64,000 nt of DNA. Origin: Paraphaeosphaeria minitans. Taxonomy: Eukaryota > Ascomycota > Dothideomycetes > Pleosporales > Didymosphaeriaceae. The translations under genes and the position numbers were made by a program. The stretch lies in the NCBI GenBank assembly GCA_015832175.1, contig WJXW01000016.1:372001-436000 (forward strand). The letters run 5' to 3'. The notes beneath the pieces are model-generated. The model was not told the origin of the DNA and ran no database searches. It saw only the letters and a program-made list of their open reading frames with translations. Positions 12,230 through 23,932 of this stretch are shown here, piece after piece (position 1 is the first letter of the stretch; every line of letters begins with the position of its first letter).

Positions 12230-13719
12230 TCAACCCACGAGCCTCTCAACGACACATACCCCTCCTTCATCATCAGAGTCCACATCGCCGTCTACAAAGT
12301 CCTCGAGTAGATCCTCTTCTCCCCAATCCTCCTCATAGTCAAACTCAGACTCGAACCCGTCGGATTCGCTGGCCCACCAATCCTCGCTGCGGTGTATCGC
12401 ACTCTTCTTGAACGCATCGCGCACGTAATCCGACTTGTCCCACGCATCCAGCTCCGCCTCATCTACCACCCAATCCGTGGGATTCCGCGACTCCGAAGCC
12501 TGCAGCTGATTCGCACGAGACATGTCGCTGCGGCGATGCATGTCGTAGTGGTACTTGACGCGGGGGAAGCGCAGCGCGAAGCCCGCCTCGAGAAGCCCGC
12601 GCAGGTGCGGCAGCAGCAGCTGGTGGAAGCGAGCGACGTTGGGGCGCAGCTTTCTGCGGTTGATGCACAGGTGGAGGTCGAGGTGGAAGCCGCTGCGGTG
12701 CCGGATGTCGAGGAGGTGGGCAAGCTGGGCGACCTTTTCGCGGATCTGGCGCTTCGAACGGCACCGCGAGCCGTGCTCGTCGGTGAAGGCGACGAGGGAC
12801 AGCTTCCGGATGTAGTGCTTTGGGGTGCAGCCGGCGCCGAGTAGGTCCTGGTTCAGGAAATCGAAGATATCGTCAGCGTCCCAGACATGGAATGTGGCCG
12901 TCTGGTACAGGCTTTCTGCTAGCTCGAAGAGAAAGTCTTTCTGGAGATATTTATGGGAGAATAGTTGGGGGAGTGGGGTCTCGATCCGATGGATGTATGA
13001 CCACCCCGCAGTTTCTGCTTCCTGCATGCTATCTGGGCCGCGCCATGGTGCCGTCTGCTTATATTTGACGGGACTAATCGAAACACGCGGCATCCGGTCG
13101 CACATATAGATGTAGATCATGTCGCGGACCTCGCGGGGCAGAGACCCGACAACCTTGCTGCTCACGCTACGGCAGTACGTCTGAGAGTGCGAAATCGCCG
13201 CAGCGACGAACTCACTGCAGAAGGAGATCAGCGTCTGAGCTCTTTCGTGCTCTGTAGTCGAGGAGGTTACGAGATGTCAGACAGATGACACACCTTCTCT
13301 TGGCTATGAGATTCTTGTGAAGAGCTTCCTCTTGCACCTTACACTCTTCCATCTCAGGCCTGAGCTCATCCACTCTCGCATCATCGTACCTAGCGTCATA
13401 GAAGGTGTTCCGCAAGTCGTTAAACTTCTGGTCGTACTCCCTACATCTGCGGGATTATCAGATCTTCCCTAATATTCCATCCCACGATTCTTACTCATTC
13501 TCGGCCTTCTTTAAGTCCATAGCAGTCCTGTCAATACATCAAAATTCAGCGTCCAAGCAGACATTCCAAGCAGGCTCACCTAATCAGTTCTTCCGGAAAT
13601 TCCGGGACACACGGCAAGTATCTGAGGATTGAAGGATACATGGAATTCTTGCCCTGCTTCAATATACTTGGATTGTATATCACGAGCGGTCGGCCAGTGC
13701 CCGATAGCTTTTCATACAT
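12230..13719 (-). CDS. hypothetical protein with 2EXR/F-box-like LPxEVR motif
   Basis: Four exons: 13719-13580, 13527-13495, 13440-13294 and 13214-12230, giving about 434 residues. The long 3' frame has no ATG of its own upstream of its LPREVRDMIYIYM motif, so upstream exons are required; these joins keep phase. The last acceptor (CTTCTGCAG) has a good pyrimidine tract. The N-terminal part is charged and probably coiled coil (Asp/Glu/Lys/Arg-rich, residues 45-105). The motif LPREVRDMIY is typical of fungal 2EXR or F-box-like proteins that begin a substrate-recognition region. The C-terminus is strongly acidic. An alternative acceptor at 13252 would instead end the protein at 13212 after 119 residues. 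Function is unknown. Confidence 0.6.
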
Positions 13720-13986
13720 TGTCAACGTCGAGAACGTCAGTTCAAGTGGTCGGATAACGAGGGTCGTTCACGTAGGAGACAGAACAAAGAAGCTGCAAGT
13801 CTATATGAGATAGGTTGAGATATCAGGCAGCCTCGCGCTAAGGCTGGTTGCCTGGACTAAAGCTCGCCCGATGCCATGAAGAGCCTAGCGCGGCTACCTA
13901 TTGAGGGAACACCAGAATCGACGTCAAAGGAAAAAATGTCCATGGATTATAAATAGTATTTGTGCTACTTCGACATCACTACACGA

Positions 13987-15473
13987 CTACTCAAGACCGA
14001 CCGCAATAGCAGCCAGCGCCCAGTCCATGAACCCAGCGTTAGTGTCCAGGATGTTCGTGTTGAACTCGGCAAGCGTAGGGTAGAAGTTACCCGAGGGCGC
14101 AAACTCAAGCGTATAACCGTAGACCTTGTTCGCGCCAGAAACCTGCCAGTATCTGCTGAAGGCGTAGTCGTCGGTAGCACCCGACGTAGGGTAGAGACCG
14201 ACGGCCTGTTGGGAGCTGTATGAGCGTCCACCGACAGCCTTCATTGCCGCGATGGTCTTGGACGCCACGTTTTTGATGTTGGTCAGGTCCTGTGAGGGAA
14301 TGTACTCCTTGTAGACGGAGTCGCCGACTGGGCCGCGCTTGCCGTCGTATGCACTGTTCAGGAAGTTCATGGTGGAGGTGGTAGTCTGGTCCTCGTCGTC
14401 ACCCCAGCTGTAGAGCAGGTCACCAACTGCAGAGTGGATATCCATGAACCAGCGGATCTTGGGGAAGCTGGAGTAGACGGATACGTGGTTTTTGGTCTCG
14501 GGCTCAGAGGCAGCTGCGGTGCCGTAAAAGGTTTCGGAGGACGGAGATGTAGATGCAGGGGACTCGCTGGAGGCGAAGTACTTCTTGAAGTTCCACAAGA
14601 AGTCAAAGTTCCTGTTGAGATCGACACCTACCGAGGAACTGCTGCTGCCGGACTTGGTGTTGCGGTTCTTCCTCCAGAGATTTCCGTTGGCCTGGTCGTA
14701 GGCGACACCATCAGGGTTGACGAGAGGGAAGAAAACAATACCGGCAGCAAGTACGCTCTTGACTTGAGCATTAGTGTACGTCTTCTTCCCGTATGTGAGG
14801 CCAGTGCTGGCCTTACTGGCAGCTAGCAGATCCGAGATCCAGTAGATGAGGTTGTCCGGTCCACCGCGCTCTCGTGCGTGGATACCGGCACTGAGGTAGA
14901 GGTGGTACGCCGACTTGTCTGTGCCAGCGCCTACGTAGCCCACGGTTTGCGTGCGGCCCTCAAAAGTCTTGCTGGACAGCGTGAGTAGGTTGACACTGTA
15001 GGTGCTCTTGAGCGCATTGAGGGCCGAGGTGATTTCGTTCACATTTAAGATGCTCGCAATGGTGGTGCCCGAAGCCTGTTGCCCGAGACCCTTGGGAGCA
15101 ATAGTGCCAGAGGAAAAACGGTCGCCGGTTCCAATGGGCGCATTTGCTGCCCGCTTGACCAGATGGCGCTTGATTGAGATCTCAGCGTCCCGCTCGTAGA
15201 GCTTCTCCAGCTCCACGATCTGGGGCTCGCTCAACCATGCAGCCAGGCGGAATTGGCCATCCTCAGTAGGTTGCGCAACCGGTCTGCAGCCTGTGGTAGT
15301 GAGTATTGTGCTGGGTATGGAACCGGCTATGAATGCTCACCAAAGTCGTACGTGTCGTTGCGAACGACACCACGGAAGTGCGCTGGGCTGGGAGCCTTGA
15401 AGTGCACCGGCACCAGCTCACCAAGGACAATGGTGCTCGAGGCAAGGAGAGAGGCGACGAAAGAGTACTTCAT
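13987..15473 (-). CDS. secreted metallocarboxypeptidase, M14 family (carboxypeptidase A-like)
   Basis: Two exons, 15473-15341 and 15290-13987, with a GTGAGC...CACAG intron, give 478 residues. The N-terminus (MKYSFVASLLASSTIVLG) is a clear signal peptide, so the enzyme is secreted. A propeptide-like stretch follows, to about residue 110. The zinc site of the family is present: HARE with His182 and Glu185, and His330 in MDIHSAVGD. DLNRNF supplies the substrate-binding Asn/Arg, and Glu440 in YTLEFAP is the catalytic general base. The known reaction is removal of C-terminal amino acids from peptides, here presumably extracellular protein digestion. All key residues are intact. The gene lies tail-to-head after the 2EXR-like gene, with no operon-like link. 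Confidence 0.93.
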
Positions 15474-16678
15474 TGTTTCGGCGAGACAGTGGGTAGCACG
15501 GCGCTGAGCAGCGGGCAGTGCGTCTCTCTATATGCTTCCATCGTGAGGTTGTTATCCTATCGGGCGGTGGTTTCTCCTTACAGGCCATCACAATCCAGGT
15601 ACAATGCTGCGAGCGCCGTGGGGTTATCTCGGCCAATCAGCGACTTGGCCACGTCGCTAGAGACCCTCGCACCTTCCCCAAAGCGTCTAGCCGATCGACT
15701 GTTCTGGGCAGGCACTGGGCGACTCCTGTGAATGGCCGAGTGTGTCTATACGATCCCTTCCACCTGCTCCTCTTGAGCCATGATCCTGACCGGCGTCTTG
15801 CCTGCAATGTACGACTGGACAAAGTCCTGCCGCCCAAGATGGCGCCATCTTCGTTGCCTGCCGTTTCCGGTGGCAATCCGAGGTCTTGTCAATTAAGGAC
15901 TGACGACGATGCTTGGGGCTGCGATAAGAGGCGTGTTTCGGATTGCCCCATGTGATCGCTCGTAGGCGAGCTGCGACTGTGCCCTCCCGCTGCGGACGTG
16001 TGGCGGAGCAGAAGGTTGTGTGCCTGGATCACGGTTGATCGACAACCTCCTGGAACCGGCAAAGCAAACGAGATGCACTCGGAACATGGCCTTGGCAGAG
16101 GCTGGCTCATGTGACCTCATGTGCTGCGCTAGAAATCGGTGTTACTTTGTGTACATGCACAGTTACAGAGCACGCCAGAACTACTGTAGCCAAGGTGGAA
16201 TTGATAGTAGGACGCGCTGTGATAGATATTTGGTAACGTGGCGCGAGTGTCGTGCTATGAAGCTAGCGTAGGTAACGGCATAGCAGGACAGGCGTAAGAA
16301 GTCGTGCAGTGATGGAGAGTGACTGCGAATCTGACAATCTGCAGAGGCGATGTCTTGTCTCTATATACGTTGTGCCCAGGGTCAGCACAGTACTCGTTAC
16401 CCCAGACGCTAAAGACTGCTTAGGAAAGCCATTGGCGAACCAAGAGACCGGAGAGATAGGTAGTACGTTGGCAGCTCCGTTCTACGAACGAACGTGTACT
16501 TCCACCTTTGAAATCCTCAAAGTTCCATGACACGATCGGTTTTTAAATCCTGGGGACGGGATCAACTCTCTGGCCGAATCTTTACTTCAATTGCTCATAT
16601 ATTGGTATTTGTTCTTTTGTAGGTATCTCATGACCTTGGGCCTCCACTGTGCGAAGCTCTCTCAAGCAGCTCCCGCGT
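15474..16678. other. intergenic, nothing recognised
   Basis: About 1.2 kb between two minus-strand genes, including the carboxypeptidase promoter. No gene or repeat is supportable. Confidence 0.5.
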
Positions 16679-17406
16679 TCACAGCAACGCGATTGCGAGG
16701 ACCGCGGCAAGCACGCCGCTGCCAATGAACGGCTTGATCGAGCTTGCGGCGCCAGGCTGCCCACTTCCGGTTCCAGAGGGCTCCGGTTCCTGGGCTTCTG
16801 ACGCTCCAATCGGTGCACCTCCCACTCCTGTTCCGTTCTTGCACTGATTGTCGTCAAGGGGCTTTGCGTCCTTGCTGAACGTGATGTCCATGCACTGTCT
16901 CAGGTCAGTATGCCACTCAATCTGATCATCAGGACTAGAAAGCGACTCACGTTGTAGAGGCTGCTCCCTGAGTGGGAAATCTGAATGACCTGTAAGCTGG
17001 CATTCTTTCCATCCAATCCGTCTGTGCCGCCCGTGATGTTGCCAGCCTTCAGACCCTCTTCGAGCGCCGCCTTTACAGCATCCTTCAGGCACAGCACACC
17101 TGCACCAATCTGGTTGAAGTTGTCGACGAGCGAGATATTGAAGTTGGTCACGTTCTCGCCCAGTCCGAGATTGACATATGTGAAGGCGGACTCGTGACTG
17201 CCATTGATCGAGATTGAACCGCCAGCCGTAGGCCACTTGGTTCGCGTACCGTTTGTGGTTTCGGATACGTTTGCGCAAGGCCAGATCCACTGCGACGCAG
17301 TGTCCAGGCTGAGCGAGTCACCGCGCCATTCGGGGTAGAGGACGTGGAAATGCGCAGATGTCAGCGCGGCGAAGGATGCAAGAGGGAAGAGAGTAGAGGC
17401 AAGCAT
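16679..17406 (-). CDS. copper acquisition factor BIM1-like (X325, LPMO-like) GPI-anchored protein
   Basis: Two exons, 17406-16951 and 16894-16679, joined in phase 0, encode 223 residues. The ATG was chosen because it opens a signal peptide of about 18 residues ending before HFHVLYPEWRG. Mature His19 would therefore be the N-terminal histidine that ligates copper in BIM1/X325 proteins, relatives of lytic polysaccharide monooxygenases. Many NxS/T sequons indicate glycosylation. Cysteines near 48, 109, 153 and 170 fit disulfides. The Ser/Gly/Pro-rich tail ends in a hydrophobic segment (GSGVLAAVLAIALL), as for GPI anchoring. Known roles of the family are copper uptake or cell-surface functions rather than polysaccharide cleavage. 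Its role here is inferred from family only. Confidence 0.85.
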
Positions 17407-18014
17407 CCTTACGGTAGCCAATTTAGGTTGATTGAAGATGGCCCCGACTGGTCCTACTCGCGAATGGCTCTACGAGGCTGCAGCTCTCTCTTTATACTTT
17501 GGATCATCCCAATCGCTTTGAACAAATAACGTTGCTGCCGTATGCCTCGTGCTTTCCACAGCTCGCTTGTATAGACCTGGACTCTGAGTACAATAACTGA
17601 GCCGCATGTGAGCGTTCTGGGTGCCTCGAGCACCAATAGGCATCCCACAAACACCTCTGAGGGCTCTCGGTGGCGCCAGCTATAGCTTGGACCAGGCCGT
17701 CGGCCTTGCAGCTGTACGCTCGTGAGGTAGTTTTCTCACTCAAACTTGCTCAATTTGCTTGGCGGCTAGGCTTCATTAGGCGGGGGAAGCAAAGCCAAGG
17801 GCGACACCATAGACCGCAAGCGGAGGAAGCAACCAGTTGGATGAGCGAAAAGAGTGAATTGAGATGATATGATTGAAGTTGTAATGAAGTTTCGTGAGAA
17901 ATCTGTACCGGTACAATGCCTACCAGACGCAGAAGCCGATGCGCCCAAACGCCGTGCTGTACAGCCCTAATCCCACAACAATGACTCTAAACGCCAAGGC
18001 AGATGGATATCATA
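17407..18014. other. intergenic, nothing recognised
   Basis: About 600 bases carrying the promoter of the BIM1-like gene and the 3' flank of the coiled-coil protein gene. No further feature is seen. Confidence 0.5.
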
Positions 18015-19624
18015 CTAAAACATGCTACTCTGTTTTTTCCTCAGGGTAGTCGTACTTGATTCGCTCGAGCTTCGTAAGCCCCAGAAGCTCTTCTTCTTCA
18101 TTTTCTGCTGCGCATTGGGTTTTGGCAGGCCGTTGCTGAAGTACGCACTTTGCGACCCAGTGGCCTGGCGCCCCGGGGGCTGCAAGTACGGACCCGGGCG
18201 TTGCGGCTGCGATGCAGGGACAAGAGGACGCTGGAACGGGCCTTGGGCAAGGGGCACGGAGTGTCTTTGCGGGCGTTGTGAGGGAGGCAGGAGATTGCTC
18301 TGATCTCCAAACTGTCTCCGCAGCCGTTCGGTCTCCCGGTCTATCGCAGCCTGTCGCCGTCGGCGCTCCTTCTCTTCGTGCTTGCGCCGCCTTTCTTCAT
18401 CCTCGAGAAAATGCCGCGTCTTTCGCTCTTCCTCTTCCTCTAGTTGCTTCCGCCGTGCTTCGGTTTGTCGCCGTTGCTCTCTTGCTTCGGCCTCGACCTG
18501 TTCCTTTAATCGCGCCGTCTCGGCATCCAGTTCCCACTGTCGCCGAGGATCGAGCCGCGGACCAGGCCGGTTCCCAGTCTTCAGTGGAGGGAGCGACGTA
18601 CGTTTGGCAGTGTTGCGAGATGGTTGGCTGTAGAGCCCGGACGCGGGAGGGCTACTGGAACTTTGGACTGGTGGCTGAGCAGGCCGTTGCGGTTGTGCTG
18701 GAGGCTGGGGCGTCATTATGGGCGGCATGATGGTCGACGGCTCAAGTGGCGACGAGCCTTTTCGTGTCCGAAGGCCGCCGCTGTTCTTGCGCGTGTTGGG
18801 GTCCAAGATGTGGTACGACTCGCGCGTGTTGCTGAAGAAGAGGTCCCGAATGACCGCACCGCCGAGCAGGATGACCACTTCGAGACCTTTGTAGTCCTCC
18901 ATCTCCACCCGGTAAAGGTTTGGCTCCATGATGGTGATCTCCTTCAGCCCAGAGAACAAGGCAACTGCAATATCCGGCTCCTTGTTTTTCTTCGCCTTCT
19001 TGCCCACGACGTCTGTAGACTTGCCGGTAAGGTAGCATGTCATGTCCTTGCCAAGTCTGCCTTCCTTCCTCCATGCGAAGTTTACCTGCGGGGTGGTGGC
19101 GTCGGCGCCGGGGTCGTTCATGGTGCGATCGAGAGTAGAGGAACTAGGCGTTCGGAAGGAGGTCTGGGGCATGCTGAACTCGTACGAGACAGTCGAGCTC
19201 CATTTTGTTGTCTGCTGCTTCACGAGGATCTGCTGGTCTGGGTTGTAGAGCTGAATGGCAAACTCGGTGGGGAAGATGGGCTGCGGAGGGGGTGGAATTC
19301 CGCCGTTCCTGCGTATTTCCTCTTGCGACAGCGACGGATGGGACCATCCTGGCTTTGAGAGCACTTCTCCGTACAGGATGTCAGGGTTGTGAGCGTCGAA
19401 CAGGGCTACCGCGTATGTGTTTTTCGCATCGTTGGAGGCGGGGTCGATGCCCGTGAGCGAGTACGAGGCGTCCGGCTCGGAGCCATGTTGGGTGTAGTAG
19501 AAGGATTCGTGGTGTTTGATCTTGTCCGCCGAAGGCTTCAGGAAGAAAGCTGCCGACGAGTGTTAGCGCATGTCAACGGCAGCTAGGCCGGGCTGCATAT
19601 ACTGGGCAAAGCCTCGTCTAGCAT
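18015..19624 (-). CDS. conserved hypothetical coiled-coil protein
   Basis: Exon 19549-18015 continues upstream, across an intron (GTATAT at 19602, branch GCTAAC, acceptor GGCAG at 19550), into a reading that contains an ATG at 19622-19624, giving about 518 residues. The upstream frame stays open to about 19850 without an ATG, so an additional 5' exon is possible and the start is uncertain. Residues 1-250 look globular, with beta-rich character. A Pro/Gln-rich linker follows, then a strongly charged Arg/Glu/Lys segment (about 350-440) of EEEEERK and RRRQAAIDRETERLRR type, a likely long coiled coil. The C-terminus is Ser/Lys-rich. I recognise no named family. It may be a cytoskeletal or scaffold protein, but nothing shows this. 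Confidence 0.7.
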
Positions 19625-20452
19625 GGTGTCATATTCCGCCTGGTTTTGGTACAGAACGGACGAAGCGAAATTGGATGTGTTCTGTTGCGTGGCTGGCGTG
19701 GCGGGGGTGAGCCGTGTTAAGAAGATCTCCGACGAGCTTCTTTCCTCAAAGCATACGCGTTTCGGGGGCGTTGGGTTGCGGCTGTGAGCTTGCTTAGCGT
19801 ACGACCCCACCAATGACGAGTGTCTGCACCGTCGCTCTTGCCTTTTCCAAAAAGGGAGGTGCTATTCTTGGAACCTCAAAACCATCTTTCACGACAGCTA
19901 TTCGCAACCTCCTCACTCCTCACTCCTCACTCCTCACTAGGTACTCGTCGTCTGAACCAACATCGCTGCAAAACGTCTTTCTACCCATACCATACCCACG
20001 CATCACGGCATCGCAGTGGCCCGGTGCTCATCGTACAAATGGCACCCATCGCAATGCGACTACGCGCGTCTCACGATCCACCGCGTTCCACACAGCCCTC
20101 GGAGAACACGCGTGCAGCCTGCCGGTAAGCCTTGCGCCGTCATCCCGGCTCTTCATGTTCGTCTCTAGTGTGTTGCATCAAACCTTCTGTGATTCTGCGG
20201 TTCAGGGTCCACGATTTGATATTTATTGCGGAGAACTATCAATTCATTACGCGTCCTCAGTGGCACCACATTCCCCGCAAGGAAAGTCAGTCACGATAAT
20301 ACATTATATTATTGATCCCTCTCCAACCAAAGGAAACTCGTTACAGCTAAATAGCGTCATTGGTCCCCTATCCTCGTACCTGTCGCGGCCTGCGCGACTT
20401 TCCCCCCAAACCTACCTTTCCTGCCATACAATTATGCCCCGGCCCCTGAATG
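19625..20452. other. intergenic with short CTCACTCCT repeats
   Basis: A plus-strand frame stays open across most of this interval, but its composition is not protein-like. Three tandem copies of a CTCACTCCT-type unit lie at about 19912-19938. The interval contains the promoter of the coiled-coil protein gene. Confidence 0.45.
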
Positions 20453-21463
20453 CTACCAGCCAGCACTTACCTCGGCGAGAACTATGGCGCTCCGCAACAG
20501 GTCCAGAGAATGGGGCGTGATGGAGCCCGCAAGCAAGATTTGCGAGCTCAATGTTACCCTGCTCGTCGCCAAATGCACAGCAGAGCCTGCCTTCAGTGGA
20601 CAGAACACCTTCTCTACCATTGGCGACATGTTAGGTTTTGTCCAATCCCAGGTGAAGTTACCCTGCAGGCCGAGCTCAGTATACTCGTCGCGTACCGATG
20701 GAGGCCTGCTGGCCAATCCCTCACCGTTGAAAGTGTACATCGGTGCTACCTTTAACGTTTGTCTGCCAATCTTGTGCGTGACAATTCCGAACCGGCCCTT
20801 TGCCTTTACAGCCGCTTGGAACCGGGAGCCACCTAGTACCTCAATCGCCTGACCCTCATCCATTTGATCGAAGCCAAGGACGAATGGTTCGATGTAATAG
20901 ATGATATCGCCGGCTTTCAGGAGGCCCAGGCTGTAACAAGTCACAGTATCGTAGCGGTCGTACATGTGATGGAGCAGATCTCGCACATATGGCAATGTGA
21001 CGTCAAATTGGTTGGCGACGTACTCACCCCGATGAAGGTACCCTCTTGCCTGCCGGTCGTGCCTGATGTCGGGATGGCCAACAATCGGATCGAACTCCCG
21101 CCGATCACCATTGTCCTGCCTCAGTGAGTGGAAATACCTCTCCATGTCAGTTTCCCAGTCGGAGCACCGAAACTCATCTATCGAGGACATGGGTGAAGAA
21201 TACCTGGACAAAGAGGTGCTCGACATAGATCGACGAGCTAGGAAGCCACCGGAAGCGGATTGCCGACGTGATAAGCCACCAGAAAACCTACGGGAGGGGG
21301 AGCTGCCGCTAGAGGAACCAGAGGACCAGTAATCCCCACCCGAGGGTCGTCTACGTGCCGGTCGATTTGGCTCGTAGTAGTCGTTTTGACGATCATAGCG
21401 CTCATCGTGGTGGCTGTTCTTGGCCTGGTCTCCCGAAGATCTGTGCGAGTAATGCCTGGCCAT
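20453..21463 (-). CDS. DUF6590-like protein with Arg/Ser-rich N-terminus
   Basis: A frame of 336 residues from the ATG at 21463. The open frame extends further 5' but without a credible start, and a TTAG acceptor sits just before the ATG, suggesting an intron in the leader. Residues 1-105 are Arg/Ser/Tyr-rich and likely disordered. Residues about 180-290 match the outline of the fungal DUF6590 domain: a start like GLLKAGDIIYYIEPF, a middle strand RFGIVTHKIG and an end like VAPMYTFNGEGL. The family has no established biochemical role. A GTAAGT donor overlaps the last codons (after VLAE), so the true C-terminus may be spliced to a short last exon. No partner gene is evident. Confidence 0.65.
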   Translation of the reverse strand: MARHYSHRSSGDQAKNSHHDERYDRQNDYYEPNRPARRRPSGGDYWSSGSSSGSSPSRRFSGGLSRRQSASGGFLARRSMSSTSLSRYSSPMSSIDEFRCSDWETDMERYFHSLRQDNGDRREFDPIVGHPDIRHDRQARGYLHRGEYVANQFDVTLPYVRDLLHHMYDRYDTVTCYSLGLLKAGDIIYYIEPFVLGFDQMDEGQAIEVLGGSRFQAAVKAKGRFGIVTHKIGRQTLKVAPMYTFNGEGLASRPPSVRDEYTELGLQGNFTWDWTKPNMSPMVEKVFCPLKAGSAVHLATSRVTLSSQILLAGSITPHSLDLLRSAIVLAEVSAGW

Positions 21464-22053
21464 AACTAATGTTAGCCGTGAGTGAAAGGGAGTGAGCAAA
21501 CCTGTGACCCGACTGATTGGGAAGATGGAATTGACTTGCCGAAAGCGTTGAGTATTGTCGATATGCCGCACAGCAGCAATGCTCTGGACGCTTTAGGGAA
21601 CCCGTAGTCGGTCGATGTGGGTGGATGTTGGTTTGCTGAAGAATAGGATAGGACATGGCATCGGCTCCTTTTATACCGTAAAACACTTGAAATTTAGTAT
21701 ATACTACACGATCTCGTACAATGACATTGTAATCTAAAGAGACCGAGATGGCTTTGTTCGATTGTTCAGTGGTTATAACCAGCATCAGAACAAGGGTTGA
21801 AGGGCGGATGTTGCTATTCTAGAACAGATCAATCATCCTTTGTCTTGCTGACTTAGACAGTCAGACAAAGAGTTTGGATACATGATAGGAACGCGGTTTC
21901 AACGCCAGTAAGACATCTTTCACTTATTCCCTCGTATTGGTCTCCTCTCACTCATCGGAATTGCAGCCAAGACATCATCATAGACACACACAAGACTTAC
22001 TCCCCTCAAATACATCCTTCCGAGTCTCAAAAGGAAATTCATACTCCACCGCA

Positions 22054-22902
22054 ATGCCACACAAGTCTCAGCGAAGGACTCCCCACCACAAATCTGCACC
22101 CCGGCCCATAGCTCCGCGACCCACAGCTCCGCGACCCACCGAGTTCACAAGCATACCATCCACAGCCTCTTCAGCACTACTAACCCGCAATGGACCCACA
22201 AACTCATATAACCCCCTCCCCACCGCCCTCACCCACAAGATGGACACCCTCATCACCCTATCCCACCGCCTCGAATCCATCCTCCACGGACTCAACTACG
22301 GCCTCTTCACCACGCCCGCTGAGCACCGCAACGCCCACGCCCGCCTGAAGCACCTGCGCACCGCTTACAGTAGTCTCTGCCCCCAAGTCGACCGCGAGCT
22401 CGCTGCGCTAGGCTATCTCCCCGCGACCGGCACCCCAAACATCTTCCCAGCACCCACGACGAAGCCCCCGCCCCCGCCCCTATTCCCAAAGCTAATCACC
22501 ACCACCCGCACACATGTATCCCACAAGCACAAATACGGCCCCACGTCCCCGCAGTACACCGTCGACAAGGCGCTCAAGCGCAAAGCCGACAGCCAGGGTG
22601 GCGCTGCGTCAGCACATGTGCATGTGCAGCCGCCGGTGAAGAAACAGCGCGTAGATGGCGGTGCGGAGAGCGATTTCGTAGAGACGGAATGCGAGAGTGT
22701 GGATGAGGGGAGCAGGAAGGTCCAGGTGGAGTGGCCGCCGGCGCCGATTACAAATTTGGCGGCGGAGAAGCCGTTGGGGGAGGTGGAGAGGAGGAGGATG
22801 ATGGGGTGGAGTTGGGGCGGGGCGGCGAGGACGAGGACGGGGGGGAGGGCGGTAGTAGGGGAGTGGATGTGGAGTCCTTTGGGGACGGGGGTGGTATGGT
22901 AG
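22054..22902 (+). CDS. hypothetical basic, Pro-rich protein
   Basis: The ATG at 22054 opens 282 residues; the frame extends 5' to 21937 but only with non-ATG codons. The protein begins basic (MPHKSQRRTPHHKSAPRP), with tandem RPTAP-like repeats. A helical segment of about 50 residues (around 60-115) contains SHRLESILHGLNYGLFTTPAEH. A Pro-rich linker and a KRKADSQ/KKQRV pair resembling a bipartite nuclear signal follow. The end is Gly/Trp-rich. I recognise no family. Nuclear location is inferred from the basic motifs only. Confidence 0.55.
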   Translation: MPHKSQRRTPHHKSAPRPIAPRPTAPRPTEFTSIPSTASSALLTRNGPTNSYNPLPTALTHKMDTLITLSHRLESILHGLNYGLFTTPAEHRNAHARLKHLRTAYSSLCPQVDRELAALGYLPATGTPNIFPAPTTKPPPPPLFPKLITTTRTHVSHKHKYGPTSPQYTVDKALKRKADSQGGAASAHVHVQPPVKKQRVDGGAESDFVETECESVDEGSRKVQVEWPPAPITNLAAEKPLGEVERRRMMGWSWGGAARTRTGGRAVVGEWMWSPLGTGVVW

Positions 22903-23386
22903 TGTAGATGCGCGGTGGGTTTGGGTCTGCTGTTCAGAACGTTGCCTATATTGCTTTGAGATTGCCGTTGAAAGTCAATGTACCATGGGCGGGGAGTGCC
23001 TACTGCAATGAAAATGTTTTTTCTTCCTTTACTTTGGAGAATGGTGCCCGAGGATTGTATACTTTCGATGCGATATAGTCAATCCGAGCGTTTCTGAGGA
23101 GAATGTGAACTCTGAGCACAGTGAGCAGTGGGTAGGAGCGTATCAGCAGAGTCTACAACCATTTGGCTTCGAGGTCTCTCTGATTTTAAAACGCAGGAGG
23201 CCGTCAATGGAGCTGCGACGAAGGGTTAGCAATGACAGTGCGGATGAGGTGTCTACTCATGTGTCTAAGCATCTACGGGTACATCGACAGACAACCTGCA
23301 GCACGATGCTGTGGACTTAAATTAGCGATGGTTCTGTACACTTCTATGGATTGATGCGATTTTTGAAATCTTACCACTGGCACTCG
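22903..23386. other. 3' flank, nothing recognised
   Basis: Downstream region of the preceding gene. No motif, repeat or coding frame with support was seen. Confidence 0.5.
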
Positions 23387-23932
23387 CTAATGCGAATTGT
23401 TCTCGTTAACAAGGTCTTCCGTAGGTTGTAGTTTTTGCATCGTATTTTTGTAGGGGATGTGAGATTTCACCCTTTGACCCGTTTGAAGACTTCGACCTGA
23501 TTCAGACTCATACTTTCCCTTTGTAGGTCGTAAAATATATAGTAGCTTGGTAAATGGCGCATCAATACAGATATGCTGGCTGAAATAATAGCCACCGCCA
23601 CACGGTTGATACTTGGAACGGACATGCGGGAGGCGATGCAGTCCTGGTATTCGCAATTGGACAGGGTAGCACAAGTCAACAGTGTTTAGATGCTGGCCAT
23701 TGGCTCTATTCTCGTACGTCCTATCACTGAATTCAATGGCAAAACCAGGCGCCTCATCATGCATCACCGCGACAGTGTCGACGTCGAGCGTCGAGACCTG
23801 CGTATGAACAAGGCCTTCACAGGTATTTTCCCCTAGACTCACACAGAGTAGATGGCTGTTAATGTCTGAAACATTATGACAGCACGATTCGGTCCACTTC
23901 AGTACTATTAGTCTAGTACATGACAGTGCCAT
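23387..23932 (-). CDS. hypothetical protein, doubtful
   Basis: An open frame of 181 residues begins at a true ATG (23932). The composition is balanced, with clusters of Cys and His, and no signal peptide or membrane segment is seen. No family resemblance was found. A chance open frame is quite possible, since its divergent neighbour at 23934-24377 is open too but lacks an ATG. Confidence 0.3.
   Translation of the reverse strand: MALSCTRLIVLKWTESCCHNVSDINSHLLCVSLGENTCEGLVHTQVSTLDVDTVAVMHDEAPGFAIEFSDRTYENRANGQHLNTVDLCYPVQLRIPGLHRLPHVRSKYQPCGGGYYFSQHICIDAPFTKLLYILRPTKGKYESESGRSLQTGQRVKSHIPYKNTMQKLQPTEDLVNENNSH

Noticed and set aside
19813..20520. Plus-strand open frame of 235 codons
   Set aside because: It sits in the spacer between two minus-strand genes, has low-complexity Ser/Thr/Pro composition, includes a CTCACTCCT repeat and overlaps the real DUF6590-like gene at its end.
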